From Sphingomonas anseongensis (GTDB lineage Bacteria; Pseudomonadota; Alphaproteobacteria; Sphingomonadales; Sphingomonadaceae): a stretch of 64,000 bases of DNA. Both the position numbers and the translations under genes were made by a program. The stretch is taken from contig NZ_JAMGBC010000001.1 of assembly GCF_023516495.1 (NCBI RefSeq), positions 1,302,001-1,366,000 of the forward strand, in the 5' to 3' direction. How positions within the stretch are numbered: the first letter of the stretch is position 1; every line of letters begins with the position of its first letter. Below, piece after piece: positions 55,448-63,502 of the stretch. The notes under the pieces are model-generated. The model saw nothing but the letters and a program-made list of their open reading frames with translations. It ran no database searches and was not told the origin of the DNA.

Positions 55448-55470
55448 CGTCACGAAGTGAATTCGTGACG
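55448..55470. repeat. Perfect inverted repeat in an intergenic region rich in palindromes
   Basis: CGTCACGAA (55448-55456) and TTCGTGACG (55462-55470) are perfect inverted copies with a 5-nt spacer. Further dyads follow (GGCC-TTC-GGCC near 55485, and ACAAGC/GCTTGT between about 55525 and 55560). The 252-nt gap 55391-55642 has no gene I can support. The repeats could be an operator, terminator or relic. Confidence 0.45.
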
Positions 55471-55642
55471 TCGAACGGGTTGGCCTTCGGCCACCCGCCG
55501 GCCGGGCTTACGCCGTCTCTCGACACAAGCTCCGCTTGCTTCGCAATCGCGCGCTTGTGCTCGGCGGCTCAGCCCTTGATCCCCCCGCGCCCGCTCCTAC
55601 CTCGCGCAACGTCGCCAACCGGACAGACGAGAGGAGCCCTTT

Positions 55643-56134
55643 ATGCTCGAACCGCCCCGCTTCAGCCTCACCGATGTGAACCCGGAGGCCTATCGGCACC
55701 TGCTCCAGCTGGAGGCGCTCATTGCTCGCCACGTCGAGCCGACGCTCTTCCACCTCATCAAGCTGCGCGCGTCGCAGATCAACGGCTGCGCCTTCTGCCT
55801 TCAGATGCACACCGACCAGGCGCTTCGCCACGGCGAGCGGCCGGAGCGGATGACGGCGCTCGACGCCTGGGAGGAATCGCCACTCTACACCGACAAGGAG
55901 CGCGCCGCGCTTCGCTGGACCGAGGAGCTGACCCTGATCTCCGACAGCGGCGCCTCGCGCGAAGCCTTCGACGAGCTGAAAGAGCATTTCAGCGAGGAGG
56001 AGATCGGCTGGCTGATCTTCGCCGTGGTGCAGATCAACAGCTGGAACCGAATCGCAATCTCCAGCCGCTCGCAATACGACCCCGCCATGTACGCGCCGGC
56101 CGGCGCGAAGCAGAAGGCGACCGAACCGGCCTAG
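55643..56134 (+). CDS. Carboxymuconolactone decarboxylase (AhpD-like) family protein
   Basis: The protein has 163 residues. The alkylhydroperoxidase core is INGCAFCLQMHTDQALRHGE, with the CxxC and His of the AhpD active site, followed by YTDKERAALRWTEELT. AhpD-like enzymes reduce peroxides using lipoamide or thiols. GAGGAG lies before ATG 55643. It stands alone between the palindromic gap and a DUF6632-like gene. Confidence 0.87.
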   Translation: MLEPPRFSLTDVNPEAYRHLLQLEALIARHVEPTLFHLIKLRASQINGCAFCLQMHTDQALRHGERPERMTALDAWEESPLYTDKERAALRWTEELTLISDSGASREAFDELKEHFSEEEIGWLIFAVVQINSWNRIAISSRSQYDPAMYAPAGAKQKATEPA

Positions 56135-56319
56135 CTCGACACCAACTCCGCCGCCCGCCCCGCTGGGGCAGCGCGTCCTCATAAGCCGTTCTTATCGATC
56201 GGCTGGCTTCATTGATTGGCGGTCGCTTCCGGCCTTTGTTTAGTTACCGTAATGAAGCTGCCATCTTCGCGAGTAGCGTAGCCGCGTACGTCGATCTCGA
56301 ACCAGGAGATGAAGAGACA

Positions 56320-56715
56320 ATGACCGGCAAGACTCCCCTTCTGTCCGCCGCGCTCGCCATATTCGGCGTCGCTTTCCTGCTGCTCCTTCCGCTCGGCATC
56401 CTGTGGCCGTCCGGTTGGGCCTGGCATCAGGGCAGCCCGCTCGCCAGCGACTATTACCCGATGATCATCGCATTCTATTCGACGCTCGGAATCTTCATGA
56501 TCCGCGCCGCGAAAGACCCGGCGGCGAACGCCTCGCTGATCTGGTTCGTCGTGTGGTCGAGCGTCGCCCATTCGCTCGTCATGGCATGGGAGTCGTTCCG
56601 GACCCCGATGATGATGGGGCATTTGGTGGGCGACGTTCCGGTGCTGCTGATCGTCGCCGCGGTCCTCGGTACGCTGATGAGCCGTGCGACCCCCCGAGTT
56701 TCGGCGTCCACCTGA
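56320..56715 (+). CDS. DUF6632-like four-helix membrane protein
   Basis: The protein has 131 residues and four membrane helices, about residues 10-28, 48-66, 75-92 and 103-121, with WESFRTPMMMGHLVGDVPVL in the last loop. It looks like the DUF6632 membrane family found in proteobacteria, with no known role. I chose ATG 56320 because the ATG nine bases upstream (56311) gives only MKRQ and a stop. The upstream in-frame extension is not membrane-like. Confidence 0.7.
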   Translation: MTGKTPLLSAALAIFGVAFLLLLPLGILWPSGWAWHQGSPLASDYYPMIIAFYSTLGIFMIRAAKDPAANASLIWFVVWSSVAHSLVMAWESFRTPMMMGHLVGDVPVLLIVAAVLGTLMSRATPRVSAST

Positions 56716-56739
56716 GGTCGCCCCCACCGGGCGCCACCC

Positions 56740-56964
56740 TCAGGTCCAGTAAGCGCTGATCGCGACCACGATGATGTCGATGGCGACGGCGAACAGGAGC
56801 ACTCCGAGCATGGCCAGCCAGATCTCGCGCTCGCTCGATTCCCACGTCAGCTTGCCGTCCTCGGCCGCCTTGTCGGCGGGCACGGGATCGCGGCGGATAC
56901 GCGACGGGCGAGCTGCGGGCTGCAGCTCGACGGTCTTTTTTCCAGGCTTCCAATTCTTGCTCAC
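56740..56964 (-). CDS. Small conserved sphingomonad membrane protein
   Basis: The protein has 74 residues. The N-terminal segment KNWKPGKKTVELQPAARPSR with IRRDP is basic, and one C-terminal membrane helix follows (LAMLGVLLFAVAIDIIVVAI). I recognise this pattern in sphingomonad genomes, unnamed. It lies between DUF6632 and the SUKH gene, 50 nt upstream of the latter's stop. Confidence 0.72.
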   Translation of the reverse strand: MSKNWKPGKKTVELQPAARPSRIRRDPVPADKAAEDGKLTWESSEREIWLAMLGVLLFAVAIDIIVVAISAYWT

Positions 56965-57014
56965 GCCGCGTCCTTACACCAGCGCAGGTTAGCGAGCGGT
57001 TAGCGGCAGGCCGC

Positions 57015-58013
57015 TCACTGCTCGCCGTCGCCGCGAGGCTTGCGCCGCTCGGCATAGCCCGGCGTCGGGTGCTTGATCTTGCTGAGATCCAGGCCTTCCC
57101 ACACCTTCTCTTCCCAGCCGGTCTCCGGAAGGCCGATCGCCGCCCGCTCTTCGGGGGTCATCAGGAACGCCTTCGCGCGGCGGTTATATTCGGCGAACTC
57201 GGGATGGTCTTCCTCCCACGCCTCGATGTCGGAATCGCTAAGCTGGCGCGGCGCCGGGCGCTCGGCGCGAAGCTTGGCCTTCTCCTCGAGGCTTGGCTTG
57301 GCCAGCCATTTGCCGAGCCAGGATTCGAGGCTTTGCTCCTCATCCTTGAAGCAGGCTTTCCAGCCGCCGTAGTCCACTTCCTCGACGTCGAAATAGACGA
57401 GGCCGCCGCTGTCGCAATCGATGCAGGTCAGGTCCCAGTCGTCGCCGTGGACCGGGAGCAGCTTCCGGGGCCATTTCTGTCCGCGCGGCCCGACCGGCTC
57501 ATCCGTCATCTCACGCCACTTCGCGAGCAGCTCCTTGAGGCTGTAGAGGCCGTCGCCCGGCCCGACGCCGCCGTTTGCCACCTCCAGATAAAATTGCCGA
57601 AGCTCTTCGGGCAGCCTGAAGCCGAGCTTCGCCTCCGCGGCCGCGACCTCCGCCTCGCTTGCCGGGGGCGGCGCCTTGGTCGGAGCCCGCTTCGGTCCAA
57701 ACGAAAATGTCTCTCCGCCCGGCCCCATTGCGAACATCTGCTTCCCGCCGAGAAGCGAGCCGATCGTTCCGAGAAAGCCCTTCGCCTCGCTGCCGTCGCC
57801 GGTGACCATGTTGGCGATCATTCCCGCGAAAGGCGTGTTCATCCCTTCGAGATATTCGCGGACCGCCGGGTCGTCGCTCTTGGGGGTGGATGCCAGCATC
57901 TCGTCGATGCCTTGGCTGTTCGCCTCCATCTCGCTCGAATCCGACCGCCGGTCGGAGCGGCCTGCGCGCTCCTTGAGTGCCGCGATCGTTTCCCTGCTCA
58001 GCTCGATACCCAT
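57015..58013 (-). CDS. SMI1/KNR4 (SUKH) family protein
   Basis: The protein has 332 residues. The SUKH domain lies at about 115-230: EAKLGFRLPEELRQFYLEVA, then NGGVGPGDGLYSLKELLAKW and a tail with DCDSGGLVYFDVEEVDYGG. SUKH proteins are often immunity proteins of polymorphic toxin systems, but many housekeeping members exist. No toxin gene is adjacent. About 110 residues precede and 100 residues follow the domain. GGGGA lies before ATG 58013. Confidence 0.8.
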   Translation of the reverse strand: MGIELSRETIAALKERAGRSDRRSDSSEMEANSQGIDEMLASTPKSDDPAVREYLEGMNTPFAGMIANMVTGDGSEAKGFLGTIGSLLGGKQMFAMGPGGETFSFGPKRAPTKAPPPASEAEVAAAEAKLGFRLPEELRQFYLEVANGGVGPGDGLYSLKELLAKWREMTDEPVGPRGQKWPRKLLPVHGDDWDLTCIDCDSGGLVYFDVEEVDYGGWKACFKDEEQSLESWLGKWLAKPSLEEKAKLRAERPAPRQLSDSDIEAWEEDHPEFAEYNRRAKAFLMTPEERAAIGLPETGWEEKVWEGLDLSKIKHPTPGYAERRKPRGDGEQ

Positions 58014-58262
58014 GCAACATCCCCGAAATCACACGGGTGCCGTTCCTACCCGAACGCCATTGCCAAATTGTTTAAGTCGCAAGGGGAAGCGACGCTGACG
58101 ATCGCCGGCCGATTAGGGAAAAAACGGCCGTTGTGGTACAAGCCGCCCATCGCACGGAATGACTTCGTAAGCCTGTGCGGCTGAGAGACGAAAACGCGCT
58201 CCCGCTTACCTGTCCGGAGCCAATCAATTGGATCTCAAACACTTCCCCAATGAGGATGCGGC

Positions 58263-58487
58263 ATGAGCCGCGTGCTTTTCGTTTCGATGGACGAAGGTGA
58301 CGTCGTCAATCGCTGCGCTTCCGCCAATGTCGGAGTCTCCGCCATCGAGCGGCTTCCCGAAGGCGGCGTCCGCCTCGTCTGCATGAGCAACGACGGCGCC
58401 GAGACAATGCGCAAGAAGCTCAAGAGCCACCTGATCAAGGCGCAGGTCGCCAGGGCAAGCCACAGGCCGACCGCGCCGACCTGGTAG
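58263..58487 (+). CDS. Small conserved soluble protein
   Basis: The protein has 74 residues. SRVLFVSMDEGDVVNRCASA with NVGVSAIERLPEGGVRLVCMS gives two beta-alpha-beta-like units, then a basic tail (MRKKLKSHLIKAQVARASHR). I know similar short genes in other sphingomonads, without function. The reverse-strand frame here is longer but lacks any ribosome-binding site or family signal. Confidence 0.7.
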   Translation: MSRVLFVSMDEGDVVNRCASANVGVSAIERLPEGGVRLVCMSNDGAETMRKKLKSHLIKAQVARASHRPTAPTW

Positions 58488-58593
58488 GCGCCTTCCCGCG
58501 CCATTCGTCCATTCGCAGAATAGTCGTTCGCCGCCGGTTGCGAATGCGGAGTCGCGCGTTAGTCTCAGGCCGGTTCCATTAGGGGGAGACGAA

Positions 58594-59001
58594 ATGGAAA
58601 AGCGTCCGCTGTCACTGACGATCATAGCGTGGGTGCTGGTGATCCTGGCGTTGCTCGGGCTGGCCGGCATCGTAATGGCAACCACCAGTGCGGAGCTTGC
58701 CGCGAAGATGGCCGAGCAGAGCAACATGCCCCTGCCGTTCCAACAGGCATGGACCGCGATCGGGGCGATCGTCACGCTCGTCGTCGCCTACGGAATATGG
58801 AAGGGCCAGCCGTGGTCGCGAGTGCTTTACGTCGCGTGGGGCGTGATCGGCATCGTGGTCGGCTATCTCGTCGGGTCGCCGGGGTATGGCATGATCCTCG
58901 GCGTGGTCATCCTCGTGGTGATCTCAGCCTTCCTATTCACCAACCGCGCCAACGAGTGGTTCAACGCCAGCGGCCTTGCACTGAAGCGCGACACCCGCTG
59001 A
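58594..59001 (+). CDS. Four-helix membrane protein of unknown function
   Basis: The protein has 135 residues and helices at about 7-29 (LTIIAWVLVILALLGLAGIV), 52-70, 76-95 and 98-117, with KGQPWSRVLYVAWGVIGIVV in the middle. GGGGGAG lies before ATG 58594. No family is recognised with confidence. It is convergent with the SnoaL-like gene. Confidence 0.78.
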   Translation: MEKRPLSLTIIAWVLVILALLGLAGIVMATTSAELAAKMAEQSNMPLPFQQAWTAIGAIVTLVVAYGIWKGQPWSRVLYVAWGVIGIVVGYLVGSPGYGMILGVVILVVISAFLFTNRANEWFNASGLALKRDTR

Positions 59002-59023
59002 CGAGCGAACTCGCCGGCCGGCA

Positions 59024-59467
59024 CTAGGCCGGCTTCAAGTCCACGGCGGCCCTCATCTCCGGTCCAGGATGGAAGGGGACCGAGCTGTGAGCGTGCGCAA
59101 TCTTCCAGCCGTCCGGCTCGCACCGGAAGCAGAGCGTCGAGCGCAACCACAGGTCTACAGGCACACCGCCGACGCGCGTCCCGGTCAAATGGTGGAGCGA
59201 GTGAGCGAAACCGACCATGCCGTCGGCTTCGATGCGGAGGTCGCGGACCTCGACGGAAATTCGCTCGAAACTTGCCAGCCAGGCGGCGAAACCCGCCTCG
59301 TCGCGAGCAGCTCCGGGCGGAAGAGCCAGCGGCGGCACGAGCTCGAACGCGACGACGTCTTCGGCCATCACCCGCATGGCCCGGGCAGCATCCTTTTCGC
59401 GGATCGCCGCGACCCTCTCCTCGATGATCGCTCGAATCTCGGATTCGGCGCTGTCATCCATCTGCAT
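59024..59467 (-). CDS. SnoaL-like/DUF4440 nuclear transport factor 2-fold protein
   Basis: The protein has 147 residues. The NTF2-like fold shows IIEERVAAIREKDAARAMRV, VAFELVPPLALPPG, FERISVEVRDLRIEADG and CEPDGWKIAHAHSSVPF. The family includes ketosteroid isomerase-like enzymes and ligand-binding proteins, and no substrate can be inferred. ATG 59467 or 59461 are the possible starts. Confidence 0.85.
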   Translation of the reverse strand: MQMDDSAESEIRAIIEERVAAIREKDAARAMRVMAEDVVAFELVPPLALPPGAARDEAGFAAWLASFERISVEVRDLRIEADGMVGFAHSLHHLTGTRVGGVPVDLWLRSTLCFRCEPDGWKIAHAHSSVPFHPGPEMRAAVDLKPA

Positions 59468-59545
59468 TAGCTAACGCCGCCGCTTCCGCCGCGCAAATGA
59501 TCCACCTGCGGCTTGTCCCGATACAATCGTCGCATTCGAGCGTTA

Positions 59546-59573
59546 TTCTTCGCCGACGGTGGGTCGCGAAGGA
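59546..59573 (+). promoter_or_regulatory. Leader hairpin partly covering a ribosome-binding site
   Basis: TTCTTCGC (59546-59553) pairs with GCGAAGGA (59566-59573), and GAC (59555-59557) pairs with GTC (59563-59565), with one bulged C and a 5-nt loop. The AAGGAG Shine-Dalgarno of the gene at 59582 overlaps the 3' arm. Confidence 0.4.
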
Positions 59574-59581
59574 GAAAGCCT

Positions 59582-59944
59582 ATGCGAACCTTGATCCTCA
59601 TGGGCGCGATCGCGCTCGCGGCGCTGACGTTCTCGGCGCCGGTCGCCGCCGAAGGCCCCGGCGGTTGGGACGGGAGCTCGTTCCACGACGGCCATGGCGA
59701 CGGTGGGCGACATGACGGTGACCGCCGCGACCGGCGCCACAATCGGCACGACGGCAGCGGCGGCATGTTCGTCGAATATGACGCCGGCGCCTGGGCGTTC
59801 TACAACAACCGAAGCTGGCAGCCCGACAGCTATAACGACTGGTGGCACGACCGTCCCGACCGCGCCTTCCCGCGCTGGGTTCAGCACAACCAGAATTGCA
59901 CGCCTGACCGCATGTGGTGGTCGGGTAATGGGTGGCACTGCTAG
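59582..59944 (+). CDS. Small secreted His/Asp/Trp-rich protein
   Basis: The protein has 120 residues with a signal peptide (LILMGAIALAALTFSAPVAA). The mature part starts with a His/Asp/Gly/Arg-rich segment (SFHDGHGDGGRHDGDRRDRR) that could bind metal, followed by an aromatic region (WAFYNNRSWQPDSYNDWWHD) with two Cys near the end (CTPDRMWWSGNGWHC). AAGGAG precedes ATG 59582. No family is recognised. Confidence 0.8.
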   Translation: MRTLILMGAIALAALTFSAPVAAEGPGGWDGSSFHDGHGDGGRHDGDRRDRRHNRHDGSGGMFVEYDAGAWAFYNNRSWQPDSYNDWWHDRPDRAFPRWVQHNQNCTPDRMWWSGNGWHC

Positions 59945-60010
59945 CGCCCATCGCCGAAACGGTTCGTTAATTATCCGAACTTGAGACAATAACCGGCTTG
60001 TGCCATGTCC

Positions 60011-60059
60011 CCGCTGCTCGGTGACATTGGGGCAGGAGTAGGTCCGTGCACCGAGCGGG
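60011..60059 (+). promoter_or_regulatory. Structured leader candidate upstream of the NfrB-like gene
   Basis: GCTCGGTG (60016-60023) pairs with CACCGAGC (60049-60056), and flanking CCC with GGG extends the stem past a bulge. The enclosed 25-nt loop is G-rich. The gene at 60093 starts 34 nt downstream. It could be a terminator or a regulatory RNA element. I do not recognise a known riboswitch class. Confidence 0.35.
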
Positions 60060-60092
60060 CCCGGTACAACATGATTTCCGGCGCGGCAGCGA

Positions 60093-61466
60093 ATGAGTTT
60101 CGCCGCCGCCCTCACCCATATTGCGGCCGAGCTGGCGCTGTTCAGCGCGGTCGGCTTCCTGCTGTTCGCCATCAACGACCTGCTCGTCGACCTCATCTAT
60201 TTCGGCCGGTCGCTGTGGCGCTCGGCAACGGTCTACCGGCGCTATCCCAGGACATTCGGAAAGAATTTCGCCGAGGAGGAACGGGCTCAGCGCTTCATCG
60301 CCATCTTCGTACCCGCCTGGGACGAATCCGCCGTGATCGCCTCGATGCTCCGCTCGTGCGTGACGCGGTTCGAATATGGCAATTACAGGATCTTCGTCGG
60401 CCATTATCGGAACGACCCGGCGACCTTGTCAGCGATCGCAAGCGTTGACGATCCTCGAATCGAACCGGTGCTCGTCCACGCGGACGGACCGACGACAAAG
60501 GCTGACTGCCTCAACCATCTTTATGACGCGCTGCTCGCTTATGAGCTTCGCGAGGATCAGGCCACGGTGGCGGTCGTGCTTCACGACGCCGAAGACGTCG
60601 TCGATCCGCTCGAGCTCACCGTATTCAACGGGCTGATCGACGGGGCCGGACTGATCCAGCTCCCGGTCCAACCGCTGCCCGACCCACGCTCGCGCTGGAT
60701 CGCCGGCCATTATTGCGACGAATTCGCCGAGGCTCACGCCAAGGAGCTGGTGGTTCGCGAAGCGGTAGGCGCGTCGATCCCGCTTGCGGGCGTGGGCTGC
60801 GCGATCGCGCGGGCTCCTCTGGCGCGCCTCGCTGCAATTCATGAAGGCTATCCCTTCGCCGGTGCAAGCATGACCGAGGATTACGAGCTGGGGCTTAGGA
60901 TCGGCGAGCTCGGCCTGAAGACCATGTTCGTTCGGATGCCCGCCGTTCCGGGCAGCCGCGGAGTCATTGCCAGCCGGGGGCACTTCCCGGCGAGCTTCGG
61001 CGAGGCGGTTCGCCAGAAGGCGCGCTGGCTCGGCGGAATCGCGCTGACCGGATGGGATCGCCTGGGTTGGCGCGGAGGGCTCGGCGAACGCTGGATGCGC
61101 ATGCGGGACCGAAGGGGTCCTGTGGCCGCGCTCCTCCTGCTGTCGGGCTACATTGCCGCGCTGCTCTGGTCGCAGATGTGGCTCGCCGAGGCTCTCGGCG
61201 CGCCGGTTCAGGTCGCCATCGATCCGACGCTTGCGACCCTGCTCTGGATCAACCTTTGGCTGTTGCTGTGGCGAATTGCGATGCGCGCCTTGTTCACCGG
61301 CTCCGCTTACGGATGGCGCGAAGGCGTCCGTTCGGTGCCTCGGATGGTGGTGGGCAACGTCATCGCGATCGCGGCGGCCATGCGTGCGGTTACGCTCTAT
61401 GTCGGCCGTGCCCAGCCGGCGTGGGACAAGACGCGCCACACTTTCCCCAAGGAAATTTCGGCTTGA
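60093..61466 (+). CDS. NfrB-like family 2 glycosyltransferase (membrane)
   Basis: The protein has 457 residues. An N-terminal helix pair (ELALFSAVGFLLFAINDLLV) is followed by a GT2 domain with FVPAWDESAVIASML, LHDAEDVVDPLEL (DxD-like site), TEDYELGLRIGELGL and RQKARWLGGIAL (QxxRW), then C-terminal helices. It resembles E. coli NfrB (phage N4 receptor glycan synthase) but lacks that protein's extra C-terminal MshEN-type c-di-GMP domain. It should polymerise an exopolysaccharide at the inner membrane. The stop overlaps the next gene's TTG start (TTGA). Confidence 0.86.
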   Translation: MSFAAALTHIAAELALFSAVGFLLFAINDLLVDLIYFGRSLWRSATVYRRYPRTFGKNFAEEERAQRFIAIFVPAWDESAVIASMLRSCVTRFEYGNYRIFVGHYRNDPATLSAIASVDDPRIEPVLVHADGPTTKADCLNHLYDALLAYELREDQATVAVVLHDAEDVVDPLELTVFNGLIDGAGLIQLPVQPLPDPRSRWIAGHYCDEFAEAHAKELVVREAVGASIPLAGVGCAIARAPLARLAAIHEGYPFAGASMTEDYELGLRIGELGLKTMFVRMPAVPGSRGVIASRGHFPASFGEAVRQKARWLGGIALTGWDRLGWRGGLGERWMRMRDRRGPVAALLLLSGYIAALLWSQMWLAEALGAPVQVAIDPTLATLLWINLWLLLWRIAMRALFTGSAYGWREGVRSVPRMVVGNVIAIAAAMRAVTLYVGRAQPAWDKTRHTFPKEISA

Positions 61467-62527
61467 GCGCTCCAGTGCGCTTTCTGGTCGTTGTCGTTGC
61501 CGGATGGGGAGCCGTGCGTGCGATGACCCTGGGCGCAATCCCGGGCTTCACCGTAAGCTATGCGAAGGAGCCGCCGGCGCTATCGCTTCCGCCAATTGCA
61601 ACTACGCAGTTCCCGCCGCTTCCGCCGGTCGAGATGGACGCCTTTCAGCAGCCGCAGATGGCCTATGCTGCGGCTAGGCGAATGCCGACGTTCTACTACC
61701 AGCCTTATCCGTACCCGGCCGGCCCTGCCCCTGCCTCGACCGCTATCGCGCCTAGGCCGCAATGGCAGTTGCCTTCGACGCAGCCACTGGCCTTCGCGTC
61801 CGCCGAGGCGGCTGATGATTGGCAGGTCGCGAGTTTCGCCGGCTTCCCGCCGCGGCAGAGCCGGCCAGTGGCAATTCTTCCCGCACAGCCCCCGCCCCAG
61901 CCGAAGCTCGATCGGGTGCAGATGTCGAGCTGGGCCCTGCTTCGCGGAGAGCCGTCGCCCGGAGCGCTTGCGAATGGCGGGACGCTCGGCGGAAGCCAGG
62001 CCGGAGCGCGGCTGACCTACGCTTTCAACCATTGGATCGCGGCATCGATTAGGACGAGCAGCCCGGTCGGCGGATCGCGCGGGGCGGAGGTCGCCGGAGG
62101 CGTTCGCCTGACCCCGTTCCGGTCGATCCCCGTCGCCTTCACGGTCGAGCGGCGACAGTCCGTCAGCCCAAGCGGCGGCGGCCGTTCCGCCTTTGCGGTG
62201 TTCGCCGAAGGCGGCCTCTACCGGCAGCCGCTGCCGTGGAAGTTCAACCTCGACGCTTATGTCCAGGCGGGCGTCGTGGGGTTTAGCAGCCGCGACCTTT
62301 TCGCCGACGGCGCCTTCGCGGTTTCGAGACCCGTCTGGGGCCGGATCTCCGCAGGCTTCGGGGTCTGGGGCGGAGTACAGCCGAGCCTCTACCGAGTCGA
62401 CGCGGGGCCGCGGATTTCCGTCCGGGTTCGCGACAATATCTACGCCCATGTCGACTGGCGGCAGAGGCTGGCCGGAACCGCGCGGCCCGCCTCCGGCCCC
62501 GCGCTCACGCTGGCCGCCGACTTCTAA
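61463..62527 (+). CDS. NfrA C-terminal-like outer membrane barrel protein
   Basis: The protein has 354 residues from TTG 61463, with GTG 61475 as an alternative. An N-terminal signal-like helix (FLVVVVAGWGAVRAM) is followed by a Pro/Ala/Gln-rich linker to about residue 150. From about residue 165 it is a beta-rich domain (GARLTYAFNHWIAASIRTSS, GGVRLTPFRSIPVAF, and others) ending in TLAADF with a terminal Phe, like the NfrA C-terminal porin. The TPR repeats of E. coli NfrA are missing. It is likely the export channel for the glycan made by the upstream transferase. Confidence 0.78.
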   Translation: MSAPVRFLVVVVAGWGAVRAMTLGAIPGFTVSYAKEPPALSLPPIATTQFPPLPPVEMDAFQQPQMAYAAARRMPTFYYQPYPYPAGPAPASTAIAPRPQWQLPSTQPLAFASAEAADDWQVASFAGFPPRQSRPVAILPAQPPPQPKLDRVQMSSWALLRGEPSPGALANGGTLGGSQAGARLTYAFNHWIAASIRTSSPVGGSRGAEVAGGVRLTPFRSIPVAFTVERRQSVSPSGGGRSAFAVFAEGGLYRQPLPWKFNLDAYVQAGVVGFSSRDLFADGAFAVSRPVWGRISAGFGVWGGVQPSLYRVDAGPRISVRVRDNIYAHVDWRQRLAGTARPASGPALTLAADF

Positions 62528-62593
62528 CTCCGCGCCTGCCGTCCTCAAGCGTTGGACAGCCGCGCCTTTGCGGCTAGTCCTCTGCCCGGGCAG

Positions 62594-63502
62594 ATGGACA
62601 TTTACCTCCCGATCGCGGGCCAGTCGGTCAACGCACTGCTGATCATCCTGCTCGGCACGGTGGTCGGCGTGCTGTCGGGGATGTTCGGCGTCGGCGGCGG
62701 CTTCCTGACGACGCCGCTGCTGATCTTTTATGGAATCCCGCCTTCGGTCGCGGTCGCATCGGCAGCGACGCAGATCACGGGCGCAAGTGTTGCCGGCGTT
62801 TCGGTACACCTTCGACGCGGAGGGGCCGACCTTCGGATGGCCGGAGTGATGACCGTCGGGGGCTTCATCGGCTCGGGCTTCGGCGCGCTCCTGTTCCGGA
62901 TGCTTCAGGACAGCGGCCAGATCGACCTCGTCATCGGCCTTCTCTACGTGATCCTGCTCGGCTGGATCGGCGGCCTGATGCTGTGGGATGCGCTTCGAAC
63001 GCTCGGCTATGTCGGCGCTCAGGAGCAGGCGGAACCGATCCGCCACACGCGCTGGCTGTCGTCGCTCCCGATGCGGTGGCGCTTCGCGGCCTCCGGCCTC
63101 TATATTTCACCGATCGCCCCGTTCCTGCTTGGCCTCGGGGCGGGCATATTGACCGTGCTGCTGGGTGTCGGCGGCGGATTCATCCTCGTCCCGGCGATGA
63201 TCTACCTGCTGGGAATGCCGGCGCGCGTCGTCATCGGGACCTCGCTTGCGATGGTTCTGTCGGTCAGCGCGGCGACGACCTTCATCCATTCCGTCACCAC
63301 GCATTCGGTCGACATCGTCCTTGCCGGCCTGCTTCTCGTCGGCGGCGTTTTCGGTGCTCAATATGGCGCGATCCTGGCAACGCGGATCAAGCCCGACCTG
63401 CTCCGGCTCGCGCTGTCGGTCATCATTCTTCTCGTCGCTCTGAGGATGTTCCTCGGCCTGTTCTGGCGGCCCGACGAGATCTACTCGGTCGCCTACATGT
63501 GA
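62594..63502 (+). CDS. TauE/SafE-family anion exporter
   Basis: The protein has 302 residues and about eight membrane helices. The glycine-rich family motif occurs twice: VGVLSGMFGVGGGFLTTPLL and TVLLGVGGGFILVPAMIYLL. It differs from the shorter family member at 45433. It would export sulfite or organosulfur anions. The start is ATG 62594, as the residues before it do not look like membrane sequence. The stop overlaps the GTG start of the TIGR02186 gene (GTGA). Confidence 0.88.
   Translation: MDIYLPIAGQSVNALLIILLGTVVGVLSGMFGVGGGFLTTPLLIFYGIPPSVAVASAATQITGASVAGVSVHLRRGGADLRMAGVMTVGGFIGSGFGALLFRMLQDSGQIDLVIGLLYVILLGWIGGLMLWDALRTLGYVGAQEQAEPIRHTRWLSSLPMRWRFAASGLYISPIAPFLLGLGAGILTVLLGVGGGFILVPAMIYLLGMPARVVIGTSLAMVLSVSAATTFIHSVTTHSVDIVLAGLLLVGGVFGAQYGAILATRIKPDLLRLALSVIILLVALRMFLGLFWRPDEIYSVAYM

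Noticed and set aside
58224-58775. Reverse-strand gene opposite the 74-residue protein at 58263
   Set aside because: No ribosome-binding site or family resemblance, while the plus-strand product matches a pattern I know from sphingomonads.
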